Source: Chthoniobacter flavus Ellin428
GTDB lineage: Bacteria; Verrucomicrobiota; Verrucomicrobiia; Chthoniobacterales; Chthoniobacteraceae
Direction of reading: 5' to 3'
Assembly: GCF_000173075.1 (NCBI RefSeq)
Contig: NZ_ABVL01000014.1
Location: forward strand, 1-64,000
DNA length: 64,000 nucleotides
Part shown: piece after piece, positions 17,510 to 27,274 of the stretch
Position numbering within the stretch: the first letter of the stretch is position 1
Layout of the letters: every line of letters starts with the position of its first letter
Made by a program: the position numbers and the translations under genes
Notes under the pieces: generated by a model
The model's input: only the letters and a program-made list of their open reading frames with translations
Told to the model about the DNA's origin: nothing
Databases searched by the model: none

Positions 17510-19763
17510 CTAAAACTTCAACTGCTTGTGCAGGAACTCGAAGGTGCCGACGCCATGAATGGTGTGTGGCCCATCGAACCACTCGATCTCCGTGCGGTCG
17601 CCGACGCCGAGTTTGTCGTAGCCGCGCTTCACCTTGGCGAATTCGTAGCCGACCCACTCGTCGAGGCCGACACCGTCATTGTGTCCGCGCTCGACCATGA
17701 AGGGGCGCGGTGCGATGAGCATGGCCATCTCGGCGTAGTTGGCGTTGTTGGCCAGGTTCCATTCGGGCATTTCGTACTCCGGTGAGACCATGTACGTGCC
17801 ACGATAGGTGAGGCTCACATTTTTGCGGATCCACTCGTTGAATCGCCGGACAGATCGAGAGACAATAGCGATCGAGCATCGCGGGCACGCGCATCGCGGT
17901 CTTTCCTCCGTAGCTCAGGCCGTAGAAGGCGATGCGCTGTGGATCGACGAACGGCAGGTTGGCCAGCCACTGCGTGGTGACGTCGTGCTGGGCGATGATG
18001 AAAGAGAAGAGCGAGAGCCCGAGTGGGTTGGCACGGCGCTGCAGGACGCGGAATTTGTCCTGTCCGCGATACGGATTGTGCGGCGCATAGGTGATGAAAC
18101 CTTGCTCGGCGAGTTGAGTGGCGAAGCCTTTGTAGAAATGATAGTTCGGCCCCTTGGGGTCCGGATTCACCGCATCTTCCGGGAGGCCTTCGAGTCCGTG
18201 CTGGCAGACGACCACGGGGCGCCGCTCACCGGGCTTGAGGTCCTTCGGCACAAGCAGCCAGCCCCAGGCATAGACATCGGGGTAGACATCGAGCATCACC
18301 TCATAGGCGCGCACTTTGTCGGTCTCATAAAGCAGGCGGGTGCGCGGATTGGGCGGAAGAAATGGCGCGTCGATCTTGCCGATCGAACCGCGTGAGACGC
18401 GCTCATAAAGCGCGTGCCGGGCGGTGTCCCATTCCGGACCGGGCTTCACTTTGGACCACACATCCGCATCGCGCTGGATCTCGATAGGGGCGACCAGACT
18501 TTGTGTGAAGCTTTCCAGTTCCTTCACCGTACGCTTCTGGCGAGCGTCGATGAAATCGGCAGTCGGCGCAGGGAAGCTGGACACCGGCGTGCTTGGCGGA
18601 GGAGGGGGAGAGGAACTGCTCAAGGTTGCGGCGAGATAGGACCAGGCGTCCGGACCCGATGCGCCGCAAACCTTGATCTCCGGCGTGCCCAGGGAATGCA
18701 AAATGGCATTGGCTCGCGTGCTTTCTGCGGTGACCTCGTCGTTGGAGAATGCCGTAATCGCGCCCGGCGCCGCCCCTTTCCGTTGGCCGGTTGCGGGTGG
18801 CGGTCCGCTGACCGTTGGAGTGCCGTTGGGATCGACGAAAAGAGGATGCGGTGCGGCTAGGGCGGCCAATTCCGCGTTCCCAAAATTGCGGAGCAGGGCG
18901 AAGACGTTGCGATAAATCGGCTCGGAGTAGAGACGGTCGTGCGGTCCGAAATATCCGGCGACGGTCGCCGCCTGAATGCGCGGATCGAGCGCGGCGGAAA
19001 CCAGCGCCACCAAACCGCCTTCGCCGCTTCCGGCCACGCCGAGGTGCTCGGCGGCGGTGGCATAAGGAGATCCGGGCGCGCGCAAGGCGTCGATGGCCGC
19101 GAAGACTTTCTGCGCTTCGTAACCGATGAGCGTGCGGCCCAATTCAAAGGCCTGCCGGTAAATCCACTCGCGATGGGGCTGATTCGTCACCCGCTGCAAC
19201 ACTTCGCTGCCGGACCAATTGTCGCGGCGATCCACGAGCGTCGGCGCCAGCACGAGCCAGCCCTGCGCGGTCAACGCCGCGGCGTGGGGCGCACGCTCGG
19301 GAATTTCATCCGCATCGGGCAAAATGATGATGACGCCACGCGGCGTTCCGGCGGGACGAAAGAGCACGCCTTCGCCGTGCACGCCTGGAAAAACCGGCCA
19401 GCAAACGTGAATCGCGCTCGGGGCGTTGTGGTCTTCCGCAGAACTCACGCCCGCGGTCCGAATTTCTTCGATCAATCCGGATTCGCGTTTATCGACGATT
19501 CCCAAAATTTGCCGCAATTCCTCGCGGCGGGCGTTGGCGAAGTCGTCCCAGTGCGCGCGATCACCCGCAGCCTTTCCCCAGGTGCGCGCCCGCTCTTCGG
19601 CAGTGTGAGTGGTTTCTCGATCCAGCCAATGATCGATGCCTTCGACCATCCTGGCGGAAAGATCGCCAGTGGCTTCGAGCGGTTGCGTGCCGGGGAGGGG
19701 ATCGGCCTGCGATATTGAACCGAGGAGGACGGCGAAAAGCGAAGCGAGGGCGAGCGTTTTCAT
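17510..19763 (-). CDS. Secreted two-domain alpha/beta hydrolase, degenerate domain first, frameshifted
   Basis: When joined the product is about 751 aa, with a signal peptide (MKTLALASLFAVLLGSISQA). The first half (about 130-370) is a degenerate hydrolase domain: at the elbow LGVAGSGEGGL glycine replaces the serine. A proline-rich linker (SSPPPPPSTP) follows. The second half holds the active elbow FYGLSYGGKT (Ser617) and, beyond the frameshift at about 17843-17858, a likely acidic/His segment HNDGVGLDEW and DGPHTIHG. The domain order is reversed relative to the 6554-8659 esterase. Its ATG overlaps the stop of the sialidase gene (ATGA). Likely a periplasmic carbohydrate esterase. Confidence 0.8.
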
Positions 19764-20962
19764 GTGGTGATTTTCCAGCGGGCCTGGCGCAGGACGGCGT
19801 AGGGGGATTCTTTGAGATGTTCGTACCAGACGGTGAGCAGCGACCCGTCGTCGAACTCAACGGTGCTGGGATAGCCAAGATCGCCGGAAGGACCGTCACC
19901 GTAGATGATGAGCGGCTCGGACCAGGTGCGGCCGGCGTCGGTGCTCACCCGCGCCTGATTGCCGAGCGGCGCGCGGCGATGACCGTAGGTCATGAGCAGG
20001 CGGCCATCGTGCAGGCGATTGAGGAATGAAGGCAGGCCCCACACGCCAATGGAATGCGGCTCGCTCCAGGTCTTGCCGCCGTCGGTGGATTCCGTCTGCA
20101 ACGTCTCGCCGTGGCCGTTTTTGTTTTCGTTGCGGATATGGACGAGAAGGCGTCCCTCGCCGGCTTCGACCGCGTGCAATTCGTGATACTGCGCCACCGA
20201 ATCTCCTGCTCGGGCCGGAATCTCGGCGAGCCATTGCCAAGCCGTGCCATCGTCGTTCGAGACGCACACGCCGACTCGCTTTTCTGGCGTCCAGAGTTGC
20301 TTGCCGGCGTAGAGCAGGCGGCCATCCGAGAGTTGAATGGGGCCGTGCGGACTATTCACGATCGTGGGATAGCGCGCCGACCAGGTGATGCCGCCGTCGT
20401 TTGAGCGGATCATCCATTCGCCGAGATTGGCTTTGCGCTCCTCGGCATTGAACCGGGTATAGGCGAGTTGCCAGGCCCGCAGGCGTTCCTCGGGCCATGC
20501 TCCGGGCTGACCCTGCTTCTTCTCCGCATCGAGCAGCAGACGCTCGTAGGCCAGCGAAGTGAAGGTGGTGGCCAGCAGCGTGCCCTTGGCCGTTTCGAGA
20601 ATGCCGGCGTCGCGATCGTCACTCGGGCTGTCGAGGATCACTTGCGGCCAGTGCCAGGTCGCGCCCTGATCACGCGAGACCATCATTTCCACGCGGCCGA
20701 AAGGACAGATATGGCCCTGGCGTCCGCCGGAAACGACAAGCGCGAGGTCGCCGTTGCGACGACGCGTCACCGTTGGCCAGCCGTGGTAATATTGCGGCTG
20801 CAGGCTGATCGTTCGCACGTCCTCGACCACGGCGCGCGGCGCGGCGGATTGTGCGCGGACGTGGGCGCCCAGCACGGCGGCGGTAGTGGCGAGCCCTGCT
20901 CCATGGATGAAGCGACGGCGTGAGGTGACGATGGAAAAGTTGGGGGGAACCATGGTTGCCAT
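19760..20962 (-). CDS. Tat-exported sialidase/BNR-repeat protein
   Basis: The protein is 400 aa. The N-terminus contains a twin-arginine signal (SRRRFIHGAGLATTAAVLGA), so it is probably folded in the cytoplasm and exported. At least four Asp-box (S-x-D-x-G-x-T-W) repeats are visible: SRDQGATWHW, SNDGGITWSA, STDGGKTWSEP and STDAGRTWSEP, the hallmark of the sialidase six-bladed propeller superfamily. An early RRRNGDLALV segment could supply an arginine, but the full sialidase Arg triad is not certain, so substrate specificity is open. The stop overlaps the start of the two-domain hydrolase gene, so the two likely act together on a decorated glycan. Confidence 0.85.
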   Translation of the reverse strand: MATMVPPNFSIVTSRRRFIHGAGLATTAAVLGAHVRAQSAAPRAVVEDVRTISLQPQYYHGWPTVTRRRNGDLALVVSGGRQGHICPFGRVEMMVSRDQGATWHWPQVILDSPSDDRDAGILETAKGTLLATTFTSLAYERLLLDAEKKQGQPGAWPEERLRAWQLAYTRFNAEERKANLGEWMIRSNDGGITWSARYPTIVNSPHGPIQLSDGRLLYAGKQLWTPEKRVGVCVSNDDGTAWQWLAEIPARAGDSVAQYHELHAVEAGEGRLLVHIRNENKNGHGETLQTESTDGGKTWSEPHSIGVWGLPSFLNRLHDGRLLMTYGHRRAPLGNQARVSTDAGRTWSEPLIIYGDGPSGDLGYPSTVEFDDGSLLTVWYEHLKESPYAVLRQARWKITT

Positions 20963-20991
20963 TTATGGTAAATTATTGCCTTATGTGGCAA
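20956..20991. promoter_or_regulatory. Possible operator in the divergent sialidase/RidA intergenic region
   Basis: TTGCC occurs at 20956-20960 and 20977-20981, 21 bp apart, each followed by a TATG. An inverted TTGCCA/TGGCAA pair spans 20956-20991. Spacing of about two helical turns next to a divergent start suggests a regulator site, but this is weak. No convincing -35/-10 pairs were seen in the 108-bp gap. Confidence 0.25.
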
Positions 20992-21070
20992 GAAACGATG
21001 AAGTCATTCTTTTGGGGATTGGCTCTGCTTTTCCTCCCGATTTCATAACCTCCACCCGCACTCATTTCTT

Positions 21071-21535
21071 ATGACTCCCGAAGCCCGTGTTGCCGAACTG
21101 CATCTCGAACTCCCTCCCGCGCCCGAGCCGGTCGCCGTCTACAAGCCGCTCGTCGTGGTCGAGCGCATGGCCTATGTCTCCGGTCACGGTCCGCTGCGGC
21201 CGGACAAGACGCTCATCACCGGCGTCGTCGGGCGCGATCTCGATCTCGAGCAGGGCAAGGCGGCGGCGCGGCAGGTGGGGCTCGCGATCCTGGCCACGCT
21301 GCGCAAGCATCTCGGCGGTCTCGATCGCGTGAAGCGCGTGGTCAAGGTGCTCGGCATGGTCAATACCGCGGCGGATTTTTACGATCACCCGAAAGTCATC
21401 AACGGCTGCAGCGAACTCTTCGCTGAAATTTGGGGGCCGGACAATGGTGTGGGCGCGCGCAGTGCCGTCGGTATGGGGCCGCTGCCGGGCAACATCGCGG
21501 TGGAAATCGAAGCGATCTTCGAGCTCAACGACTAA
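21071..21535 (+). CDS. RidA-family (YjgF/YER057c/UK114) protein
   Basis: This 154-aa protein matches the Rid family along its length: AYVSGHGPLRPD near the start, a helical QVGLAILATLRKHLGGLDRV, and the C-terminal GARSAVGMGPLPGNIAVEIEAI, where the arginine is the residue that positions imine substrates in active RidA enzymes. Rid enzymes hydrolyse reactive enamines/imines formed by PLP enzymes. The gene sits 6 bp in front of a PLP-dependent D-threonine-aldolase-like gene, so it probably clears the imine from that reaction. Confidence 0.9.
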   Translation: MTPEARVAELHLELPPAPEPVAVYKPLVVVERMAYVSGHGPLRPDKTLITGVVGRDLDLEQGKAAARQVGLAILATLRKHLGGLDRVKRVVKVLGMVNTAADFYDHPKVINGCSELFAEIWGPDNGVGARSAVGMGPLPGNIAVEIEAIFELND

Positions 21536-21541
21536 GCCGCC

Positions 21542-22642
21542 ATGGACTGGTTTCGCCTTTCAAACGAAGCGGAAGTCGCTTCTCCCGCACTGCTGATTTT
21601 TGAAGAACGCGTCGAATCGAACCTGCGGCGCATGATCGAGATCGCCGGCGATCCCGCGCGTCTGCGGCCGCACGTGAAGACGCACAAGCTGGGGCCGCTG
21701 GTCGAGCGGCAGCTCGCGCTCGGCATCAATAAATTCAAGTGCGCCACCATCGCCGAAGCGGAGATGTGCGCGCAGGCCGATGCGCCGGATGTGCTGATCG
21801 CCATGCCGGCTGTCGGGCCCAACGTCGCGCGACTCTGCAAGCTGGCGAAGAAATATCCGGCCACGCGCTTTTCCACGCTGATCGATGATGCCGGCGCCAT
21901 GCAGGCGCTCGGCTTGGCCGCGGTGAAGGCGGGGCTGACGCTCGACGTTTTCCTGGACCTGGATTGCGGGCAGAACCGCACTGGCATCAAACCGGGGAAC
22001 GAAGCGCTGGAGTTGTATCGGCAGGCCACGACCACGGCGGGACTGAAAGTGGCGGGTTTGCACGCTTATGACGGGCACATTCATGAAGCGGACCTGACGA
22101 AGCGGCGCGCGCTGTATGAAACGGCCTTCGGGCCCGTGCTCGCCTTTCGGCAGCAACTCGAAAGCGCCGGTCTGGCGGTGCCGGTGTTGGTCGCCGGTGG
22201 CACGCCGACGTTTCCCTTCCATGCAGAACAAACGGATCGCCAGTGCAGTCCGGGGACCACGGTGTTGTGGGATTTCGGTTACGCGGACAAGCATGTCGAT
22301 ATGCCTTTCCTCCCGGCGGCGCTGCTGCTCGCCCGGGTGGTCAGCAAGCCGGGGGCAAATCGGCTGTGCCTCGATCTCGGACACAAATCGGTGGCGGCGG
22401 AGAATCCGCATCCACGGGTGCGTTTCATCGAACTGCCGGACGCGCCGGCCATTTCGCAGAGCGAAGAGCATCTCGTCATCGAGACGCCGCGGGCGGCGGA
22501 GTTTTCCGTGGGCGACACGCTGCACGGCATTCCGCGGCACGTCTGCCCTACCGTGGCGCTCTACAATGAGGCGACCGTGGTGCGCGGCGGAGCGGCCGTA
22601 GGCACCTGGCCGATCGCTCGAGCGCGTCGACTGACGGTGTAA
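21542..22642 (+). CDS. D-threonine aldolase-family (alanine racemase fold) PLP enzyme
   Basis: This 366-aa protein has the N-terminal TIM-barrel domain of type III PLP enzymes. The conserved LRPHVKTHK motif carries the PLP lysine, and the barrel strands (KCATIAEAEMCA, VFLDLDCGQNRTGI, GLHAYDGHIHEADL) are clear. The C-terminal domain has LDLGHKSVAAE and RHVCPTVALYNEA, the conserved His and Cys-Pro-Thr region that binds a divalent metal in D-threonine aldolases/D-serine dehydratases. Expected chemistry is retro-aldol cleavage of D-beta-hydroxy amino acids or elimination from D-serine. It lies just behind ridA with 6 bp between. Confidence 0.87.
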   Translation: MDWFRLSNEAEVASPALLIFEERVESNLRRMIEIAGDPARLRPHVKTHKLGPLVERQLALGINKFKCATIAEAEMCAQADAPDVLIAMPAVGPNVARLCKLAKKYPATRFSTLIDDAGAMQALGLAAVKAGLTLDVFLDLDCGQNRTGIKPGNEALELYRQATTTAGLKVAGLHAYDGHIHEADLTKRRALYETAFGPVLAFRQQLESAGLAVPVLVAGGTPTFPFHAEQTDRQCSPGTTVLWDFGYADKHVDMPFLPAALLLARVVSKPGANRLCLDLGHKSVAAENPHPRVRFIELPDAPAISQSEEHLVIETPRAAEFSVGDTLHGIPRHVCPTVALYNEATVVRGGAAVGTWPIARARRLTV

Positions 22643-22693
22643 CGCGCAATTGTTGTCAAAGAGTCGGCGCGGGTGCTGATTATCGCTTGTGCT

Positions 22694-25600
22694 ATGAAGC
22701 GTCTTCATTCCCTCCAAAGCGCTGCTCTTGCCGCGATCGTCATTTTCGCCTCCCTGCCGGCTTGGGCGGAATGGCAGCAGATTCCCATGCCGACCACCGC
22801 CGCCTCGGCGGCGAGTTCACAGCCGGTGTGGTATCGCTGTTTCATCCGCGTGCCGGACAACCTGGCCGTGCCGGCGGAAAAAGACCTCATGCGCGATTCG
22901 ATCCTGCTGAATGTCGGCGGGATCAGTGGGCCGTTTCGGGTTTTGTTGAACGGACAGAAGATCGCCGAGGGCGGTGCGATCAAGGCGGGCGAGCGCGAGC
23001 GCTTCAAAGTGCCGAAGGACATTCTGCAGAAGAAGGCCTTCAACGTGCTCGCCATTGAGCTCACTTCCGAAGCGGCGCCCGGCGGCGTGACGATGACGCC
23101 GATCCTCGCCAGCTATCACGATGAGTTGCCGCTGGAGGGAACATGGGAGCGCATGACTGGCGAACCCTCGCCGGACGATCTCAAGCCGCTCCCGGCTCAG
23201 CCCGCGGCCGCGTTCTTCCTCGAAACCCGTTTTCGCCCCGCTTCGACGGTAATGGGACCGAATCTCCAGCCGATGCCCACGGCGAAACTGCCGCCGCAGG
23301 AATCGCTGGCCAAAATGACCACGCCCGCCGATCTCGCGGTGGATCTGGTTTTGAGCGAACCAGAAGTCGCGCAGCCCACGCATATCAGCTTCGATGAACG
23401 CGGTCGCATGTGGGTTTCGCAGTATCGGCAGTATCCCTATCCAGCCGGCGTGAAGATGCTCAGCCGCGACAAGTATTACCGCGCGGTCTACGACAAGGTG
23501 CCGCCAGCGCCGCCGCACAACGATCGCGGCCGCGATATCATCACGGTTTCCGAATCCACGAAGAACGACGGTGTTTTCGATAAGACCAAGGTCGTGCTCG
23601 ATGGGCTGAACATGGCCAATGCCGCGGTGCGCGGCCACGGCGGTATCTGGGTGATGAACACGCCCTACCTGCTTTTCTATCCGGATGCCAATGGCGACGA
23701 CGTGCCCGATCGCGACCCGGAAGTGCGTCTGGCGGGGTTCGGCATGGAGGACACGCACTCCGTTGCGAATGGGTTGGTGTGGGGGCCGGATGGCTGGCTC
23801 TACGGCGCCCAGGGCAGCACGACCACGAGCCACGTCGTGCGACCGGGGATCGACCCGCCGAATTTTCCGGGTGTCTATCACGAAGGCGCGATGGCGTGGC
23901 GTTACCATCCCGAGAAGAAAATCTATGAAATCTTCGCCATCGGTGGCGGCAATGCCTTCGAGTTGGATTTCGATTCCGAGGGGCGGATGTTTTGCGGGCA
24001 CAATGGCGGCACCACCTTTGGCTGGCACTACATCCAGGAAGGCATTTTTCCGAAGGGCGGCGCGGACCCGGGCAAGTACGGCCCGCCGGTGAACCCGTTT
24101 GCGTTTGGCACGCTGGGCGAAATCAAGAGTCACAATCCGATCTCGCGCTTTCGCCATGCCACGATCATCGGCGAAGGCTCGGCACTGCCCTCGAACTACC
24201 TTGGGCACTTCTTTGGCGCGGATCCGCTGCATCGCAATGTGGCGGTCGGCGAACGCTACCCGCATGGCTCGACGTTTGAGTCGAGTGACTCCGCGATTGC
24301 GCTGGCGGGAGGCGATCCTTCGTTCCGCCCCGTCTATATTACGAATGCGCCGGACGGTGGCATCTACGTTGCGGATTTCTGCGAGGAGTTCATTGCCCAC
24401 GGGCAGCATTACCAGGGACAGATCGACGTGAATTCCGGTCGTATCTGGCGCATCCGCGGGAAGGACATGCCGCTGAACAAGGATGTGAAGCTCGCGGAGA
24501 AGACGAGCGCCGAACTGCTCCCTATGCTCTCGCATCCGAATCGCTGGCATCGGCAGACCGCGGTGCGCTTGCTCGGCGAGCGGCGCGATCCCTCGACGGT
24601 GAAACCGTTGCACGATCTACTGAAGCAGCCGGCTGAGCATCCAGCACTGGAAGCGCTGTGGGCGTTGCATCAGATGGGACAATTCGACGAAGCCACCGCA
24701 CTGGAGGCCTTGCAGCATCCGGAGTTTGCGGTGCGGGCTTGGGCGATCCGTTTGCTGGGTGACGGCAAGACGCTGCCGCCGGCCTTCCTTGCCGCGGTCG
24801 AGCGCCTCGCGGCCACGGAACCGAATCCCGAGGTGCGTTGCCAGATGATTTCCACCGCGCGACGGCTGTCCGCAGCCCAGGCGTTGCCGTTGGTTAGCGC
24901 CATTTTGAAGCGCGATGTGGACAGTGACGATCCGGACATCCCGCTCATGTGCTGGTACACGCTGGAGTCGCATTGTGCGACGGATCGCGATGCGGTGATT
25001 GCCGCGGTGCCGATGGATTCGGCGATGGCCAGGCAATTCATCGTCCCGCGCCTCATGCGGCGTTTCGCCGCGGCGGGCGGACGCAATGATCTGCTCACGT
25101 GCGCCAAGCTGTTCAATAGCGCGCCATCTCGGGAGCATGAGAAGTTGCTGATGTCGGGATTCGAGGAAGCGTTCAAGGGACGCGCCTTGCCGCCGCTGCC
25201 GGATGAGTTGCTGGCGGCGTTGGCGAAGACCGGTCTGGCCTCGCCGTATTTGAAAGTGCGCCTGCACGATCCGCTGGCCATCGCGGAGGCACTGAGGGTC
25301 GTGAATGATCCCAAAGCGAAGATCGATGATCGGCTGCTGTGTGTGCGGCTCTTCGGTGAAGTGAAGGTGCCCGAGTCGGTGCCGGTCTTGCTGGCCGTGG
25401 TTGAGGCGAAGAATACCGCCCCGTTGCAGAAGTCGGCGCTCACCGCGCTACTGCTTTATCCGGATGCGGTGATCGCGGATCGCGTCGCCGCGGTCTATGC
25501 GAGCCTGCCCGCCGATGTGCAGGCGGCGGCGCAAACCTTGCTGACCAGTCGCCCGGCTTGGACGCTGGCTTTTCTGAAACTCGTGGAAGGCGGACAGGTA

Positions 25601-26182
25601 CAGGCGACGATGCTTCCTCCCGCCACGATTACTGCTCTGCGGAACAGCAGTGATGTGAACGTCGCGGCACAGGCGAAGAAGATCTTCCACGCGCCGGTGC
25701 AAACTTCGAAGCCGGCGGCGCGAGCGGAGATCGAGCGCGTGCGCACGGTCCTCGCGGCGGGCACGGGCGATCCCTACAAAGGCGAAGCGACCTTCATGCA
25801 GCGGTGCTCGGTCTGTCACACGCTCTTTCACAAGGGCGGCCATATTGGGCCGGACCTCACGCCCTATCAGCGCGATGACCTCGGCACGTTGTTGACGAGC
25901 GTGGTCGATCCCAGCGCCGAGATTCGCGAGGGGTTTGTGAACAACACCCTCACCACCACGGATGGCCGGACGTTAAATGGGTTCATTGTCGACAAGGACA
26001 ATGCGGTGATCGTGTTGCGCGGACTGGATGGGCAGGACGTGAGTATCCCGCAAGCGGAGATTCGCGACGTGAAAGCCTCGCCGATCAGTGTCATGCCGGA
26101 AGGCCTGCTGAACGGCCTGAACGATCAGGACCTGCGCGACTTCTTCGCCTACCTGCGGATCTCCCAGCCGATCACGCGATAG
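22694..26182 (+). CDS. Large PVC-type dehydrogenase with N-terminal galactose-binding-like domain and c-type haem
   Basis: I chose ATG 22694 (1,162 aa), which gives the signal peptide MKRLHSLQSAALAAIVIFAS..AWA. Order: a jelly-roll sugar-binding-like domain (about 25-150; ILLNVGGISGPFRVLLNGQK); a beta-propeller dehydrogenase domain (about 215-600; QPTHISFDERGRMWVSQYRQ, GLVWGPDGWLYGAQG, NAPDGGIYVADFCEEF); HEAT-like repeats (about 610-1000); and a haem domain with CSVCH at about 1038, followed by GGHIGPDLTPY. It differs from the 10308-12997 dehydrogenase mainly by the extra N-terminal domain. A periplasmic oxidase of sugar-type substrates is inferred. It is 51 bp after the D-threonine aldolase-like gene. 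Confidence 0.87.
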   Translation: MKRLHSLQSAALAAIVIFASLPAWAEWQQIPMPTTAASAASSQPVWYRCFIRVPDNLAVPAEKDLMRDSILLNVGGISGPFRVLLNGQKIAEGGAIKAGERERFKVPKDILQKKAFNVLAIELTSEAAPGGVTMTPILASYHDELPLEGTWERMTGEPSPDDLKPLPAQPAAAFFLETRFRPASTVMGPNLQPMPTAKLPPQESLAKMTTPADLAVDLVLSEPEVAQPTHISFDERGRMWVSQYRQYPYPAGVKMLSRDKYYRAVYDKVPPAPPHNDRGRDIITVSESTKNDGVFDKTKVVLDGLNMANAAVRGHGGIWVMNTPYLLFYPDANGDDVPDRDPEVRLAGFGMEDTHSVANGLVWGPDGWLYGAQGSTTTSHVVRPGIDPPNFPGVYHEGAMAWRYHPEKKIYEIFAIGGGNAFELDFDSEGRMFCGHNGGTTFGWHYIQEGIFPKGGADPGKYGPPVNPFAFGTLGEIKSHNPISRFRHATIIGEGSALPSNYLGHFFGADPLHRNVAVGERYPHGSTFESSDSAIALAGGDPSFRPVYITNAPDGGIYVADFCEEFIAHGQHYQGQIDVNSGRIWRIRGKDMPLNKDVKLAEKTSAELLPMLSHPNRWHRQTAVRLLGERRDPSTVKPLHDLLKQPAEHPALEALWALHQMGQFDEATALEALQHPEFAVRAWAIRLLGDGKTLPPAFLAAVERLAATEPNPEVRCQMISTARRLSAAQALPLVSAILKRDVDSDDPDIPLMCWYTLESHCATDRDAVIAAVPMDSAMARQFIVPRLMRRFAAAGGRNDLLTCAKLFNSAPSREHEKLLMSGFEEAFKGRALPPLPDELLAALAKTGLASPYLKVRLHDPLAIAEALRVVNDPKAKIDDRLLCVRLFGEVKVPESVPVLLAVVEAKNTAPLQKSALTALLLYPDAVIADRVAAVYASLPADVQAAAQTLLTSRPAWTLAFLKLVEGGQVQATMLPPATITALRNSSDVNVAAQAKKIFHAPVQTSKPAARAEIERVRTVLAAGTGDPYKGEATFMQRCSVCHTLFHKGGHIGPDLTPYQRDDLGTLLTSVVDPSAEIREGFVNNTLTTTDGRTLNGFIVDKDNAVIVLRGLDGQDVSIPQAEIRDVKASPISVMPEGLLNGLNDQDLRDFFAYLRISQPITR

Positions 26183-26236
26183 CATTGTGCTGACGAATCA
26201 CATTGAGCGAACGAGTCCGCGACAGCGTTTTGGAGT

Positions 26237-26254
26237 GCGGCGCTGCTGCGCCGC
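26237..26254. repeat. Second copy of the GCGGCGC-TGCT-GCGCCGC palindrome
   Basis: This 18-base palindrome is identical to 17130-17147 and sits 55 bp after the PVC dehydrogenase stop. Flanks agree partly (AGTGCGG before, CTTTGAG after). The T-run is shorter here (three), so terminator activity would be weaker. The surrounding gap 26183-26287 has no gene. Confidence 0.75.
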
Positions 26255-26287
26255 TTTGAGGGGCGGGCTTCGAAAACCAGCACGGCT

Positions 26288-27274
26288 ATGAGTACCGACT
26301 CCGCAGCTGATCTCCGGATCGGCACCATCGGCCTCGATACCTCGCATAGCGTCGCCTTTGCAAAATTGCTCAACGATCCCACGGCGCCCGCACATATTTC
26401 GGGTGGCCGCATCGTGGCAGCTGTGAAGACCTTCAGTCCCGATATGCCGGCGAGCGCGGAGCGGGTGGAAGGTTTTGCGGCGACGATGGTGAAGGACTTC
26501 GGTGTGGCGTTGGTTCCGTCGATTGAGGAACTGTGCGGGATGGTCGATGTGGTGTGCATCGAAAGCCTCGATGGCCGGGCCCATCTCGAGCAGGCCCGGC
26601 GCGTCTTCGCCGCGAAGAATCCGGTCTTCATCGATAAGCCGATCGCCGGAACGCTGCGTGATGTGATCGAGATCTTTCGCCTCGCGAGAGAAGCAGGCGT
26701 GCCCGTGTTTAGTTCCTCAGCGTATCGATTTCACGAGAGTCTTGCCGCGGTGCGAAGAGCGGACGTCGGTGAGGTGCGTTCGGCGATCTCCTACGGCCCG
26801 GCCTATCTCGATCCGGATCATCCCGATCTCTTCTTCTATGGTGTCCATCCGGTCGAAGCGCTCTACACGGTGCTGGGGCGTGGCTGCGATTCGGTGGTGC
26901 GTTCGCACACCGCAGATAGCGATGTGGTGACCGGGACGTGGAGCGGGGGACGGCTTGGGGTGCTGCACGGGCTGCGCACGAAGGCGATCTCGCATAAAGT
27001 GATCGTCTTCGGTTCTACTGGCTTTGCGGAGCAACAACCGACGGGAGACCCGTTGAGCCGCTTCGGTGCGCTCGGTGCCGCGCAGTCGAGTGGGGGGCGA
27101 TAGCTATGTCCCTTGCTCCGGCAGATCATCGAGTTCTTCCAGACGAGCAGGCCACCGGTCGAAGCCGAGGAGACCATCGAGATGTTCGCCTTCATGGAAG
27201 CCGCCGATGAAAGCAAACGCAGGGGTGGGCAACCGGTGCGGTTATCCGAGGTGATGGAGAAGGCGCGACGCTAG
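26288..27274 (+). CDS. Gfo/Idh/MocA-like oxidoreductase (second), broken by an in-frame stop between compensating indels
   Basis: The N-terminal 260 residues show the Rossmann domain (LRIGTIGLDTSHSVAFAKLL) and KNPVFIDKPIAGTLRD, where DKP replaces EKP. A TAG at 27101-27103 interrupts the frame. Beyond it, the same frame continues with a good family C-terminus (LLRQIIEFFQ, IEMFAFMEAADESKRRGGQP) and ends at 27274. Between 27095 and 27113 the alternative frame reads GGDSYVP, which restores the expected sequence, so a G inserted in the six-G run and a C lost from the CCC run explain the break. Joined length is 328 aa. Its stop overlaps the convergent DUF1501 stop. Confidence 0.8.

Noticed and set aside
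17510..17818. Separate 102-residue protein starting at a GTG (17818)
   Set aside because: It is the missing C-terminal part of the hydrolase, including the likely catalytic His region, and is not an independent gene.
27101..27103. Amber codon recoding (for example pyrrolysine) in the oxidoreductase
   Set aside because: The alternative frame between 27095 and 27113 restores family sequence (GGDSYVP), so two compensating indels explain the stop better.
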